Below are positions 51,142-60,237 of a stretch of 64,000 nucleotides of DNA, piece by piece. A program made the position numbers and the translations under genes. Below the pieces are notes generated by a model that saw nothing but the letters and a program-made list of their open reading frames with translations, was not told where the DNA came from and did no database searches. Source of the DNA: Pseudoduganella violacea (GTDB taxonomy: Bacteria; Pseudomonadota; Gammaproteobacteria; Burkholderiales; Burkholderiaceae_D); contig NZ_JACHXD010000003.1 of NCBI RefSeq assembly GCF_014191875.1, positions 124,001 to 188,000 of the forward strand, in the 5' to 3' direction. Within the stretch, counting starts at the first letter, position 1; every line of letters starts with the position of its first letter.

Positions 51142-51213
51142 AATAGCGCTTTACCATGGCTTGCTGTATGATCGCGGCCCTCAGAGAACACTCATCACAA
51201 CGTCAGGACTAAC

Positions 51214-51705
51214 ATGACTACCATCACCATCACCACCAATAAAGGCGTTATCGTCGCCGAGCTGGACGCTGAAAAAGCGCCGAAAACCGTTGCCAACTTC
51301 CTGCACTACGTCGGCACCGGCCACTTCAGCAACACCATCTTCCACCGCGTGATCGACGGTTTCATGATCCAGGGCGGCGGCTTCGAGCCAGGCATGAAGC
51401 AAAAGCCAACCGAGCAGACCGTTGAGAACGAAGCCAACAACGGCCTGAAAAACGAGCCATACACCCTGGCCATGGCCCGCACCTCGGCGCCGCACTCCGC
51501 ATCGGCCCAGTTCTTCATCAACGTGAAGAACAACTCCTTCCTGGACTACCCAGGCCAGGACGGCTGGGGCTACGCCGTATTCGGCAAAGTCACCCAAGGC
51601 ACCGAAGTGGTGGACGAGATCCGCAAAGCAAAAACCACCCGCAGCGGCATGTTCGCCGACGTGCCGGCGGAAGACATCATCATCGAGAAAATCGAAGCCG
51701 CGTAA
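51214..51705 (+). CDS. ppiB: Cytoplasmic peptidyl-prolyl cis-trans isomerase, cyclophilin type
   Basis: The 163-residue cyclophilin lacks a signal peptide: VIVAELDAEKAPKTVANFLHYV, TIFHRVIDGFMIQGGGFEPGMKQKP, ASAQFFINV and GYAVFGKVTQGTEVVDEI. It is very similar in order to the preceding ppiA, so the two are a tandem pair with split periplasmic and cytoplasmic roles. Confidence 0.95.
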   Translation: MTTITITTNKGVIVAELDAEKAPKTVANFLHYVGTGHFSNTIFHRVIDGFMIQGGGFEPGMKQKPTEQTVENEANNGLKNEPYTLAMARTSAPHSASAQFFINVKNNSFLDYPGQDGWGYAVFGKVTQGTEVVDEIRKAKTTRSGMFADVPAEDIIIEKIEAA

Positions 51706-51712
51706 TTTCTTC

Positions 51713-52456
51713 GTGATTCTCCTCATCTCCGATCTGCACCTGCAGCCGGCCCAACCCGCGATCACGGAAGCGTTTCACCGCTTCCTGCGGGACCAGGCGC
51801 CGGCCGCCAGACAGCTCTACCTGCTCGGCGACCTGTTCGAGTACTGGGCCGGCGACGACGACTTGCAAGAGCCGTTTCACCAGCAGATCGTAGATGCCCT
51901 GCGCCGCGTCAGCGACGCGGGCACAGAAGTGTTCTGGATCGCGGGCAACCGCGATTTCCTCGTCGGCAGCGCCTTTGCCGCAGCGGCTGGCCTGACCCTG
52001 CTGCCCGAGACCTGGGTCATCGACACCGCCGGCCAGCGCATCGTGCTGGTACATGGCGACGCCCAGTGCACCGACGACATCAAATACATGGAATTCCGCG
52101 CCCAGGTGCGCCAGCCCGCTTGGCAGCAGCAATTCCTGGCCATGCCGCTGGCCCAGCGCAAAGCCATCATCGCCGGCCTGCGCGAGAACAGCCGCAAGGA
52201 ACAGGGCGCCAAAACCTACGAAATCATGGATGTGACGCCGCAGGCGATCCGCGAGGTGTTCGAACAGACCGGCGCCAGCGTGATGATCCACGGCCACACC
52301 CACCGCCCTGCCCTGCACCAACTTGAAGGCGGCTTGCGCCGCTACGTGCTGCCCGATTGGGAACCGGCTTCCAACCCGCCGCGCGGCGGCTGGATCGCCA
52401 TCGCCGACGACGGCGCCATCACGCGCCATGCGCTGGACGGCTCAATCCTGCATTAA
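51713..52456 (+). CDS. lpxH: UDP-2,3-diacylglucosamine hydrolase
   Basis: The 247-residue calcineurin-type phosphoesterase has LLISDLHLQP (Asp-x-His), LLGDLFEYWAGDD, WIAGNRDFLVG, VLVHGDAQCTDD and MIHGHTHRPALH, the metal ligands of LpxH. It makes lipid X in lipid A synthesis. The start is GTG 51713, seven bases after ppiB, without a strong SD, so translation may be coupled to ppiB. Confidence 0.94.
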   Translation: MILLISDLHLQPAQPAITEAFHRFLRDQAPAARQLYLLGDLFEYWAGDDDLQEPFHQQIVDALRRVSDAGTEVFWIAGNRDFLVGSAFAAAAGLTLLPETWVIDTAGQRIVLVHGDAQCTDDIKYMEFRAQVRQPAWQQQFLAMPLAQRKAIIAGLRENSRKEQGAKTYEIMDVTPQAIREVFEQTGASVMIHGHTHRPALHQLEGGLRRYVLPDWEPASNPPRGGWIAIADDGAITRHALDGSILH

Positions 52457-52458
52457 GC

Positions 52459-53136
52459 TCAGGCGCCCAGATAGGGACCGCAAGAATCGGCCAGCGGCCG
52501 GGATGTTTGCATTGCCTGCCTGACCGCGCGTTCCTCCCTGCCGCCAAGCCGGCGCCTGCCAATCCGACAAAAGGCGCCGCCAGGATCGCTATGCGCGCAG
52601 AAGAGGCCAAACAGCTGGCCACCCACCTCTTCAACGATCAACTGCATATAGGCCTCGGCAGCCGTGCTTGCGGCGATATACGTGAGTCCATCCACCGTCG
52701 CCATGCCGCACCAGATCACTTCTTCCAGGGTCAGAAAAACATGCGGCGGATCGGTTTGCGTATCCAGAACCGTCGGCAATTGCCAACTCGCCTCATCTTC
52801 GCGCAGCGCTTTCAGCACCGGGAAAAGCGCCTCGCAGGAGACGATTTCCACGTCATGCCGACAATCGGCCTCATCGCGCACTACACGCAGCACCTTGGCG
52901 GAAACCAAAAAAGTCTGCCGCAGTTCGGAAGGCCGCTCGCTCCAGCCGTTTTCCGCGGAAAACGGCGGCTGCCATAGAAGGCGCAGCACGTCGCCGGTCT
53001 GGCCACCATCCGCCAGGGCGAAAGCGAGCGATAGCTGCTGCCCAGGCGCCGGCAAAATCGCTTTGAGGCTGACCGTCTCCGCCGCGTAATCAACCCCGTC
53101 AACCCGGGGCCAAGTTTCAAGATAGTGAATTTTCAT
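52459..53136 (-). CDS. Hypothetical protein
   Basis: The 225-residue product begins MKIHYLETWPRVDGVDYAAE, with a central VLRVVRDEADCRHDVEIVSCEALFPVLKAL and an Arg-rich C-terminus. It has no signal peptide or membrane helix. I recognise no family. It converges on lpxH with two bases between stops. Confidence 0.6.
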   Translation of the reverse strand: MKIHYLETWPRVDGVDYAAETVSLKAILPAPGQQLSLAFALADGGQTGDVLRLLWQPPFSAENGWSERPSELRQTFLVSAKVLRVVRDEADCRHDVEIVSCEALFPVLKALREDEASWQLPTVLDTQTDPPHVFLTLEEVIWCGMATVDGLTYIAASTAAEAYMQLIVEEVGGQLFGLFCAHSDPGGAFCRIGRRRLGGREERAVRQAMQTSRPLADSCGPYLGA

Positions 53137-53189
53137 TGGCGATGGCTGGCTGCTAGAATCGGCGTCTCGTCATCTGCTGGAGGATTACC

Positions 53190-53552
53190 ATGAATCTGAC
53201 TGCTGCTGAAATCAAGGCCTTCGTGCCAACGCGTGATCTTGACCTGTCCGTGCGCTTTTACGAGGCGCTGGGCTTCGAAGCCGCCTCCCGGATGGAAGAT
53301 CTGGCCTATATGCGCCACGGCGAAACCAGCTTCCTGCTGCAGCTGTTCGACGACGCCCGCTTCTCCAGCAATTTCATGATGCATTTCCTGGTGGAGAACG
53401 TGGACGACTGGCACGCCTTTGTGCAGGGCGAAGGGATCGCGGAACATTTTGACGTGCAGGTCGGGCCGCTGGTCGATCAGCCCTGGCGCATGCGCGACTT
53501 CAAGCTGCTCGACCCGTTCGGCGTGCTCTGGATCATCGCGCAGAACACCTAG
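53190..53552 (+). CDS. VOC-superfamily (bleomycin resistance-like) protein
   Basis: The 120-residue product has the VOC pattern IKAFVPTRDLDLSVRFYEALGFEAASRMEDLAYMRHGETSFLL, MMHFLVENVDDWHAFV and a closing RMRDFKLLDPFGVLWIIAQ. A GGAGG site precedes ATG 53190. It may bind or degrade a small molecule; specificity cannot be read. Confidence 0.88.
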   Translation: MNLTAAEIKAFVPTRDLDLSVRFYEALGFEAASRMEDLAYMRHGETSFLLQLFDDARFSSNFMMHFLVENVDDWHAFVQGEGIAEHFDVQVGPLVDQPWRMRDFKLLDPFGVLWIIAQNT

Positions 53553-53564
53553 GCGCCGGCCAGC

Positions 53565-54317
53565 TTAGCGTTTCAGCTTGTCGTAGGCGGCGTTCATGCG
53601 GCGGATCAGTGGCATATTCATATCGCGGGTGTGGCGGTTCCAATGATCCATGATGTGCTGCAGCTCGGCTTGCAGACGGTTGGCCAGCGCGGTCTCGCCT
53701 TCGTTGGCGGCCCAGATCGCGTATTCGGCGCGCGCGTCAAAACTACCGAAGCGGGTGACGGCGGCATCGAACTCGGCGCGCGCCTCGTCCTTGCGGCCGC
53801 TTTCGGACAAGGCCTGCGCCAGCGTCAGGCTCACTTGCTCGGCACGGAAGTGGACGTCGCTGCGGCGAATCTGCTCCAGATGACTGATGGCTTGCGCCGC
53901 ATGGCCGCTGGCCAGATTGGCGCGCGCCGCGCCGAGACGGATATCGAGGTCGCTCGAAAAGGCGCCTTGCAGGCAGGTCTCATACACGCTGGCCGCTTCT
54001 TGCGCCTGCCCTGCTTCCAGCAAGGCCGAGGCCAGGCGCATCTGGTTCTGCGCCGTTGGCGTGAAATCAAAGGCGGCGCGCGCCTCGCGCAGTTCGCGCG
54101 TCGGATCGAGCGACCTGGCGGCCGCCGTCACCATCTTGCGCGCGCCATGCTCCAGGCGCGAGTTCGGCATATAGATGCCAAAGAAATAGACGATGCTGCC
54201 CAGCAGAGGGAAGGAAAACAGGATCAGCAGCCAGTACATCTGCTGACGCGTGCGGATCGCGTGCACCGCAAAGAACAGCGCCACTAGCACATGCAAACCT
54301 AAACCGAGTATCGGCAT
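53565..54317 (-). CDS. TPR-repeat membrane protein
   Basis: The 250-residue product has two N-terminal membrane helices (LGLGLHVLVALFFAVHAI, MYWLLILFSFPLLGSIVYFFGIY), as in phospholipase D-type N-terminal anchors, followed by helical repeats of TPR type (LASALLEAGQAQEAASVYETCL, LGAARANLASGHAAQAISHLEQI). It is a membrane-bound scaffold; function unknown. Confidence 0.8.
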   Translation of the reverse strand: MPILGLGLHVLVALFFAVHAIRTRQQMYWLLILFSFPLLGSIVYFFGIYMPNSRLEHGARKMVTAAARSLDPTRELREARAAFDFTPTAQNQMRLASALLEAGQAQEAASVYETCLQGAFSSDLDIRLGAARANLASGHAAQAISHLEQIRRSDVHFRAEQVSLTLAQALSESGRKDEARAEFDAAVTRFGSFDARAEYAIWAANEGETALANRLQAELQHIMDHWNRHTRDMNMPLIRRMNAAYDKLKR

Positions 54318-54405
54318 TTCATTACTCCAGCAATTTTCAATAGCTGCATTATAAGCAATGCTTGCTTAGGCTGTGCTGAGCTGCCCGCAGGTCCTGGCAG
54401 TGCCG

Positions 54406-54984
54406 TTATTTCACGGGCTCGACACGCACCACCAGCGCCGTCGGCGTGGTGCGTATGGTGGTCGGCGTGAACTGCACGCCCGCATAGCGCAATTCGTCCG
54501 GCCGCAGGCTGTAGATCGGCACATCGCGCAGCAGTTTATCGACCAGCACATTCGCCGCCGCTGCGATCTGGCGCTGCTGGCCCTCCCCCACGCCATCGAT
54601 GGCAAAGCGGTCCACCTGCGCGTCACTGAGGAAAACGGCATTGCGCTGGCGGTCCACCACCAGCCGGCCCGACAAGGCCAGTTTGCCGCTCCAGCTCTGG
54701 CGCGTGAGGATCGGCGCCACATTCAGATCGGTGGAAAGCGCGATGCGGTCGTTATCGAGCAATGTATTCAGCTGCGGATTACTGAGCTGGATCTCGAATA
54801 CGCCAAGCGCGCGGTGCTGCAAGGGGAAGCGCTTGTCCAGACTCTTTTGCAGCTTCTCAATTGGCAGCTCCACATCGCGCGGGCCAACCATATTGGCGCA
54901 GGAAGTCAGCATGGCAGCGGCAAACAGCGGCAAGGCCAGCACCTTGCCAAGACGCGCCAACATGGCGCGGCGGGGATTCGTCAT
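54406..54984 (-). CDS. DUF1439-like lipoprotein
   Basis: The 192-residue product has a lipoprotein signal (LPLFAAAMLTSC|A). DUF1439-type features follow: VELPIEKLQKSLDKRFPLQHRALGVFEIQLSNPQLNTLLDNDRIALSTDLNV and RLVVDRQRNAVFLSDAQVDRF. It may bind lipid in the periplasm. Start 54984 is chosen to give a short basic n-region. Confidence 0.82.
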   Translation of the reverse strand: MTNPRRAMLARLGKVLALPLFAAAMLTSCANMVGPRDVELPIEKLQKSLDKRFPLQHRALGVFEIQLSNPQLNTLLDNDRIALSTDLNVAPILTRQSWSGKLALSGRLVVDRQRNAVFLSDAQVDRFAIDGVGEGQQRQIAAAANVLVDKLLRDVPIYSLRPDELRYAGVQFTPTTIRTTPTALVVRVEPVK

Positions 54985-55064
54985 CGGGCTTCCTGATCGG
55001 TTTAAGCGGGCGACAGATTCGGCCTGCATGCCCTAAAGTGTACCGGTACTTGAGGAGAGAAGCC

Positions 55065-55784
55065 ATGGGCGCAACGCGCATAGGCTGTGCCTCCTGGTCC
55101 ATTCCACGCCAGGAGGCGGACGCATTTCCAGCCGCAGGAAGTCATCTGGAACGCTATGCGCGGGTATTCAACTGCGTGGAGATCAATTCGTCCTTCTACC
55201 GTCCGCATCAACGCAAGACGTATGAACGCTGGGCCGCCACGGTAGCGGACGATTTTCTCTTTTCCGTCAAACTGCCGCGCACCATCACGCATGAAGCCAG
55301 ACTCGCCGGCTGCGACGAACTGCTGGCGCGCTTCGCCGATGAAGTCGACGGCCTCGGAACGAAGCTGGGTTGCCTGCTGGTGCAGATGGCGCCCAGCCAC
55401 GCCTTCGACCATGCCATCGCCAGCGCCTTTTTTCACGCGCTGCGCGCCCGCTTTTCCTGTCTGCTCGCTTGCGAAGGCCGCCATCCAAGCTGGTTCGAGG
55501 CCAGTGCCGGCGATCTGCTGCGCGAACAAAACATCATCCGCGTGATCGCCGATCCGCCCGCCGGCAGCACCGGGCCATACAAGCCGACCACGGAGGCCAG
55601 CTACATCCGCCTGCATGGCAGCCCCCGGATCTACTACTCCGCATACTCGGAAGAGCGCCTAAGCAAAATCGCCGCGTTCATCCGTGAGCACGGTCAATCC
55701 TGGTGCATCTTCGACAACACCGCGGCCGGCGCGGCCGTTCCCAATGCCCTGGCTCTCCAGCACGCATTCGCCAATCGCCGCTAG
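55065..55784 (+). CDS. DUF72-family protein
   Basis: The 239-residue product matches DUF72: IGCASWSIPRQEA, YARVFNCVEINSSFYRPHQRKTYERWAATVADDFLFSVKLPRTITHEARL, YIRLHGSPRIYYSAY and WCIFDNTAAGAAVPNALAL. The fold is a TIM-like barrel of unknown activity. RBS GAGGAGAG precedes ATG 55065. Its stop overlaps that of the frameshifted gene downstream. Confidence 0.9.
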   Translation: MGATRIGCASWSIPRQEADAFPAAGSHLERYARVFNCVEINSSFYRPHQRKTYERWAATVADDFLFSVKLPRTITHEARLAGCDELLARFADEVDGLGTKLGCLLVQMAPSHAFDHAIASAFFHALRARFSCLLACEGRHPSWFEASAGDLLREQNIIRVIADPPAGSTGPYKPTTEASYIRLHGSPRIYYSAYSEERLSKIAAFIREHGQSWCIFDNTAAGAAVPNALALQHAFANRR

Positions 55785-56096
55785 GGTTGGCTTGCAGGGT
55801 CCACGTGCTCAATGGCACGCAGCTCATGGCGGTAGGTCAATGCCGGCGCTCCCGCATTCTCTTCGTCGGAAAACCAGCTCGCCTTCAAAATCACCGCATT
55901 GATGCGCCGGTTGTGCTTTCCGGACAACTCTTGCTGCAGCTTCGCGGCAAGCGCCTCCAGATCCTGCTGCGCTCGCTGATAGCCCGTTGGACATGGCACG
56001 CGAATCCAGATCACTCCCGGCCCCGATGGTGGTCTGCAGGGACTGCCTGAAAGTCGCCGCATCCAGATCCAGCGGACGCGTTGCCGATATATTCAT
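55781..56096 (-). pseudogene. Small gene of unknown function with a one-base frameshift
   Basis: From ATG 56096 (GGAAAT upstream) the frame reads MNISATRPLDLDAATFRQ and GAGSDLDSRAMSN. It must then shift by one base to continue as GYQRAQQDLEALAAKLQQEL and on to HELRAIEHVDPASQP. An extra C (plus strand) in the run 55983-55985 explains it; with two C the gene would encode about 104 residues in one frame. A real mutation or a sequencing error are both possible. I do not recognise the protein. Confidence 0.5.
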
Positions 56097-56181
56097 TTTT
56101 ATTTCCATTGAGAAAATTTACAACACTCTAGCCCTTCCTTTATGCGGGCGGTGCGAAAAGCGCTTGCGTCGTTTAAATTTA

Positions 56182-56203
56182 GTGTTATAGTCCACTACAA
56201 CAC
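56182..56203. promoter_or_regulatory. YtrA-type GntR operator
   Basis: GTGTTATAGTCCACTACAACAC is an inverted repeat with ten of eleven base pairs matching. It overlaps a -10-like TATAGT and lies 35 bases upstream of the GntR start, the position expected for autorepression of the GntR-ABC operon. Confidence 0.7.
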
Positions 56204-56237
56204 CAGTCAATTAACACACTACAGGAGGAGCCAATGT

Positions 56238-56597
56238 ATGTGGAATGACAATACGCCGATATACCGCCAGCTCAAGGAGCGGGTGGTCGGCATGATGCTG
56301 GACGGCCTGCTCAAGCCGGGCGACGCCCTGCCTTCGGTACGGCAGATCGCCGCCGACTATCAACTCAACCCGATTACCGTCTCGCGCGCGTATCAGGAGC
56401 TGGTCGATGAAACCTTGGTAGAAAAACGGAGGGGATTAGGTATGTATGTGAGCGATGGCGCTATCGACAAACTGCTGGCTTCCGAGCGCGAACGTTTTCT
56501 GCGCGAAGAATGGCCGGCCATGATGGAACGCATCCGCCGGTTGGGCCTCAACCTGGAGCAGCTGCTGACGGCGGCCAAGACGGGAGGCGCGGCATGA
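56238..56597 (+). CDS. GntR-family regulator, YtrA subfamily
   Basis: The 119-residue product is a GntR winged helix (NTPIYRQLKERVVGMMLDGLLKPGDALPSVRQIAADYQLNPITVSRAYQELVDETLVEKRRGLGMYV) with the short YtrA-type tail of about 50 residues and no large effector domain. GGAGGAG precedes the start. It probably represses itself and the ABC transporter genes that follow with four-base overlaps. Confidence 0.9.
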   Translation: MWNDNTPIYRQLKERVVGMMLDGLLKPGDALPSVRQIAADYQLNPITVSRAYQELVDETLVEKRRGLGMYVSDGAIDKLLASERERFLREEWPAMMERIRRLGLNLEQLLTAAKTGGAA

Positions 56598-57451
56598 ATA
56601 CCGTGATTCAGGCCAAGAGCCTTAAAAAATTCTATGGCAAGCAGGCGGCCTTGAAGGAAGCCAGCTTCGAGGTCAAGTCCGGCCGCATCGTGGGCCTGAT
56701 CGGTCCCAATGGTTCGGGCAAGACCACCACGCTGAAAGCCTTGCTGGGCCTGACCCAGTTCGAGGGTGAGCTGTCGGTATTGGGCATGGACCCGCGCACC
56801 CAGCGCGATGAGCTGATGCGCGATGTCTGCTTCATCGCCGACGTGGCGATCCTGCCGCGCTGGCTGAAGGTGCGCGACGCCATCGACTTCGTGGCCGGCG
56901 TGCATCCCCGCTTCAACCGCGAAAAGGCGGAACGCTATCTGGCGCACACCAAGCTGTCGCCCGATATGAAGGTGAAGGCCATGTCCAAGGGCATGATCGT
57001 ACAACTGCACCTGGCCCTGGTGATGGCGATCGACGCCCGCCTGCTGGTGCTGGACGAGCCGACCCTGGGCCTGGATATCCTCTACCGCAAGCAGTTCTAC
57101 CAGAACCTGCTGGAGGACTATTTCGACGAGAACCGCACCATCATCATCACCACCCACCAGATCGAAGAAGTTGAGCATATCCTGACCGACCTGTTGTTCA
57201 TCCGCGAAGGCCAGATCACGCTGTCGGCCTCGATGGACGAGATCACCGACCGCTATACGGAGGTGATGGTGGAGCCGCAGCATATGGTGGCCGCCAACGC
57301 GCTGCAGCCGATGACGCAGCGCACCGTGTTCGGCAAGGCCGTGATGCTCTTCGACGGCGTCTCGCGCAAGCAACTGGAACTGTTTGGCGAACTGCGTACC
57401 CCCAGCGTGGCGGACCTGTTCGTGGCCAGCATGAAAGGAACCTACGAATGA
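56594..57451 (+). CDS. ABC transporter ATP-binding protein
   Basis: The 285-residue ATPase has Walker A GPNGSGKT, Walker B LLVLDEPTLGLD, and the switch His in TTHQIEEVEH. The signature loop is MSKGMIVQ instead of LSGGQ, a variant common in YtrB-like ATPases. With the permease downstream it forms an exporter, perhaps for envelope stress or antimicrobial peptides as in other YtrA-controlled systems (inference). Confidence 0.92.
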   Translation: MNTVIQAKSLKKFYGKQAALKEASFEVKSGRIVGLIGPNGSGKTTTLKALLGLTQFEGELSVLGMDPRTQRDELMRDVCFIADVAILPRWLKVRDAIDFVAGVHPRFNREKAERYLAHTKLSPDMKVKAMSKGMIVQLHLALVMAIDARLLVLDEPTLGLDILYRKQFYQNLLEDYFDENRTIIITTHQIEEVEHILTDLLFIREGQITLSASMDEITDRYTEVMVEPQHMVAANALQPMTQRTVFGKAVMLFDGVSRKQLELFGELRTPSVADLFVASMKGTYE

Positions 57452-58404
57452 ATACCATGAAATGGCTGATCCGCCGCGAATACTGGGAAAACAAGGGCAT
57501 GCTCTTATGGTTTCCGCTGGGCGTGGCTGGCAGCATTCTATTGCTCGCGCTGGCGGCCCTGGCCAAGGGACACCACGCCAATCTGCATCTGGACGGACAG
57601 GCCGTCTTCGATGGCTCGCTAACCTCCCTGGCGGCGGATGAGCGGATCACCCTGGTGCAGGCCACGTCCACGCTGTATCCGGCCATCGCCTTGCCGCTGT
57701 TTATCCTGACCGCATTCCTGGCGCTGTTCTATTGCCTGCATAGCCTGCACGACGAGCGCCGCGACCGCAGCATCCTGTTCTGGAAGTCGCTGCCCATATC
57801 GGATGAAATGACGGTGCTGTCCAAGGCTGCCTTGGCCCTGGTGGTGCTGCCCTTCACCATCCTGGTGATGGCGCTGGCCACTTCACTGCTGATTTTACTG
57901 CTGCTGTACACCGCGCTCGCGTTGGATGGCGTGAACCTGTTCGGCAACCTGCTCTCCACGCCGGACTTTTACCTGACGCCCCTGCGCCTGCTGTCGCTGC
58001 TGCCGGTGTACACGCTGTGGGCCTTGCCTGCGGTGGGCTGGCTGCTGCTGGTATCGAGCTGGGCGCGCACCAAGGTCTTCCTGTGGGGTGTGATCGCACC
58101 GCTGCTGACGGCTGGGGTGCTGGGCTGGGTCAGCAAGATTTTCAGCCTAGGCGTCGATATGCGCTGGATCTTCGAGCACCTGATCGCCCGCATGCTGGTC
58201 AGCATCCTGCCTGGATCGTGGTTCCTGTTCGACCGCTCGGCCCATGGCTCGATGGAAGGCGTTGGTCCGGCAACGGCGGCGCAAACCCTGTACGCCACCT
58301 CCTGGTCGTCGCTGGCCCAGCCGACCGTATGGATCGGCGCGGTGGCCGGCGTGCTGATGATCGTGGCGGCGATACGCATCCGCCGCTGGCGCGAAGAAGG
58401 TTAA
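57448..58404 (+). CDS. ABC transporter permease
   Basis: The 318-residue product has six or more hydrophobic helices, starting IRREYWENKGMLLWFPLGVAGSILLLALAAL. The cytoplasmic loop FYCLHSLHDERRDRSILFWKSLPISDEMTVLSKA is typical of ABC-2-type permeases. It overlaps the ATPase gene by four bases. Confidence 0.88.
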   Translation: MNTMKWLIRREYWENKGMLLWFPLGVAGSILLLALAALAKGHHANLHLDGQAVFDGSLTSLAADERITLVQATSTLYPAIALPLFILTAFLALFYCLHSLHDERRDRSILFWKSLPISDEMTVLSKAALALVVLPFTILVMALATSLLILLLLYTALALDGVNLFGNLLSTPDFYLTPLRLLSLLPVYTLWALPAVGWLLLVSSWARTKVFLWGVIAPLLTAGVLGWVSKIFSLGVDMRWIFEHLIARMLVSILPGSWFLFDRSAHGSMEGVGPATAAQTLYATSWSSLAQPTVWIGAVAGVLMIVAAIRIRRWREEG

Positions 58405-58412
58405 GCCCGTCC

Positions 58413-59174
58413 TCACACGCCCAGCATGGCGCGGTACTGGCTGGGCGTGACGCCGACCGTGGCGCGGAACTGGCGGGTGAAAGCACTGTGGTCGGCATAG
58501 CCGCAAGCCTGGGCGATGTCGGCCACGCTGGTTTTACCAGCCAGCAGGCGCGAAGCGGCGTCGAGCCGGGTCTTGATGATGAACTGGCGCGGCGTCAGGT
58601 GGAAGATGCGCAGGAAGTAGCGCTCGATCTGGGCCACCGACATATTCGCCGTCTGCGCCAGGTCGGCCAGGCTCAACGGCTGGTCATAGCGCTCATGGAT
58701 CAGGCGCACCGCGGCCGCCACCTTGTGATAGGCCGGATTTTTCTTGTCCTCCATCGCCAGATCGCGCGAAATGCCGGCCAGGCCCACAATCTCCCCCGAC
58801 TTGCTGCGCAGCGCCGTTTTGCGCGTCAGGCACCAGCCGGGATCGCGGTTGGGATAGAGATGCAGCTCCAGCTGGTCGTCGATTTCGCTGCGGCCTGCCA
58901 GCACATCCAGATCCTGGGCCAGATAGCGCTGGCCAAAAGGCTGGGAAAACACTTCGGCCGGCGTGCGGCCAATCAGCGCGGCCTTGTCCTTCAAGCCGCA
59001 GCGCCGCACCAGCGTGTCGTTGACCACCACATAGCGGCCCACGCTGTCCTTGACGAAGAACACCACGTCGGACAAGGCGTCGAACAGGGTTTCTGCAAAA
59101 AATACATCGCCTATCACCCCGCTCAGCGCCATGCGCGCATCGTTCTTTTGCGCCGTTTCTCCTGCCGACTTCAT
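58413..59174 (-). CDS. AraC-family regulator with PAS domain, probable hydroxyproline regulator
   Basis: The N-terminal part is a PAS-like sensor ([47 protein letters not shown]) and the C-terminal part two AraC helix-turn-helix motifs ([65 protein letters not shown]). I chose ATG 59174 (GGAG six bases before); ATG 59186 or 59240 are alternatives. Divergence from the hydroxyproline operon suggests it activates that operon. Confidence 0.85.
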   Translation of the reverse strand: MKSAGETAQKNDARMALSGVIGDVFFAETLFDALSDVVFFVKDSVGRYVVVNDTLVRRCGLKDKAALIGRTPAEVFSQPFGQRYLAQDLDVLAGRSEIDDQLELHLYPNRDPGWCLTRKTALRSKSGEIVGLAGISRDLAMEDKKNPAYHKVAAAVRLIHERYDQPLSLADLAQTANMSVAQIERYFLRIFHLTPRQFIIKTRLDAASRLLAGKTSVADIAQACGYADHSAFTRQFRATVGVTPSQYRAMLGV

Positions 59175-59287
59175 CCGCTTCTCCATTTTCCCTTTGCCGG
59201 ATTCTCGCACAGCTTGTCCCGATTGTGCCGATTTCGTCATTAAAGCCACGCAGCGCGGGCAAGACGGCGGCCCCAAACAGGCATAAG

Positions 59288-60232
59288 ATGGCGAGCATGA
59301 AAACCATCTCGATTATCGACACCCACACCGGCGGCGAGCCGACCCGCCTGGTGACCGAGGGTGGCCCCGATCTGGGCCAAGGCCCGCTGAGCGAGCGGCT
59401 TGCGCTGCTGCGGCGCGAGCATGACAGCTTCCGCTCCGCCGTGGTCTGCGAGCCGCGCGGATCGGACGTGCTGGTGGGCGCCCTGCTGTGCCAGCCGCAC
59501 GCGCCCAATTGTGCCGTAGGCGTCATCTTCTTCAACAATGTCGGCTACCTCGGCATGTGCGGCCACGGCACCATCGGCCTGATCGCGTCGCTGGCGTATA
59601 TGGGCCGCATCGGCACGGGACGGCACCGCATCGATACGCCGGTGGGCGTGGTCGAGGCCGAACTGCATGCCGATGGCAGCGTGACGGTGGAAAATGTGCC
59701 GGCTTACCGCCTGCACCGCCAGGTATCGGTGCAGGTTCCCGGCCACGGCACGGTCACGGGCGACGTGGCGTGGGGCGGCAACTGGTTCTTCCTGGTGGAG
59801 GAACATGGCATGGAGCTGCATGTGGCGAATGCCCAGGCGCTCAGCTTCTTCACCGCAAATATTCGCGCGGCACTGGAAAAGGCGGGCATCACCGGCGCCG
59901 ACGGCGCGCTGATCGACCATATCGAACTGTTCGCGCCTTCGCGCAGCGGCAAGGGCGACAGCCAGAATTTCGTGCTTTGCCCCGGCAATGCCTACGACCG
60001 CTCGCCTTGCGGCACCGGCACCTGCGCCAAGCTGGCCTGCCTGGCGGCCGAGGGCAAGCTGGCCGAGGGCGAGGAATGGCGGCAGGAGAGCATCGTCGGC
60101 AGCGTGTTCACCGGCTCCTATAGCTACAGCGGGGGCCAGCTGATTCCCCGCGTTCGCGGCCAGGCCTGGGTCAATGCGCTGGCAACCCTGATTCTCGATC
60201 CGTCCGATCCGCTGGCATGGGGCATTCGTTGA
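59288..60232 (+). CDS. lhpA: 4-hydroxyproline 2-epimerase
   Basis: The product has the proline racemase-family start [19 protein letters not shown] and both catalytic Cys: GMCGHGTIG and [12 protein letters not shown]. Cys in both positions (Cys/Cys pair) marks hydroxyproline epimerase or proline racemase, not the Thr-type dehydratase. It converts trans-4-hydroxy-L-proline to cis-4-hydroxy-D-proline. Start 59288 or 59297 are both possible. It leads the catabolic operon. Confidence 0.9.
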   Translation: MASMKTISIIDTHTGGEPTRLVTEGGPDLGQGPLSERLALLRREHDSFRSAVVCEPRGSDVLVGALLCQPHAPNCAVGVIFFNNVGYLGMCGHGTIGLIASLAYMGRIGTGRHRIDTPVGVVEAELHADGSVTVENVPAYRLHRQVSVQVPGHGTVTGDVAWGGNWFFLVEEHGMELHVANAQALSFFTANIRAALEKAGITGADGALIDHIELFAPSRSGKGDSQNFVLCPGNAYDRSPCGTGTCAKLACLAAEGKLAEGEEWRQESIVGSVFTGSYSYSGGQLIPRVRGQAWVNALATLILDPSDPLAWGIR

Positions 60233-60237
60233 ACGCA

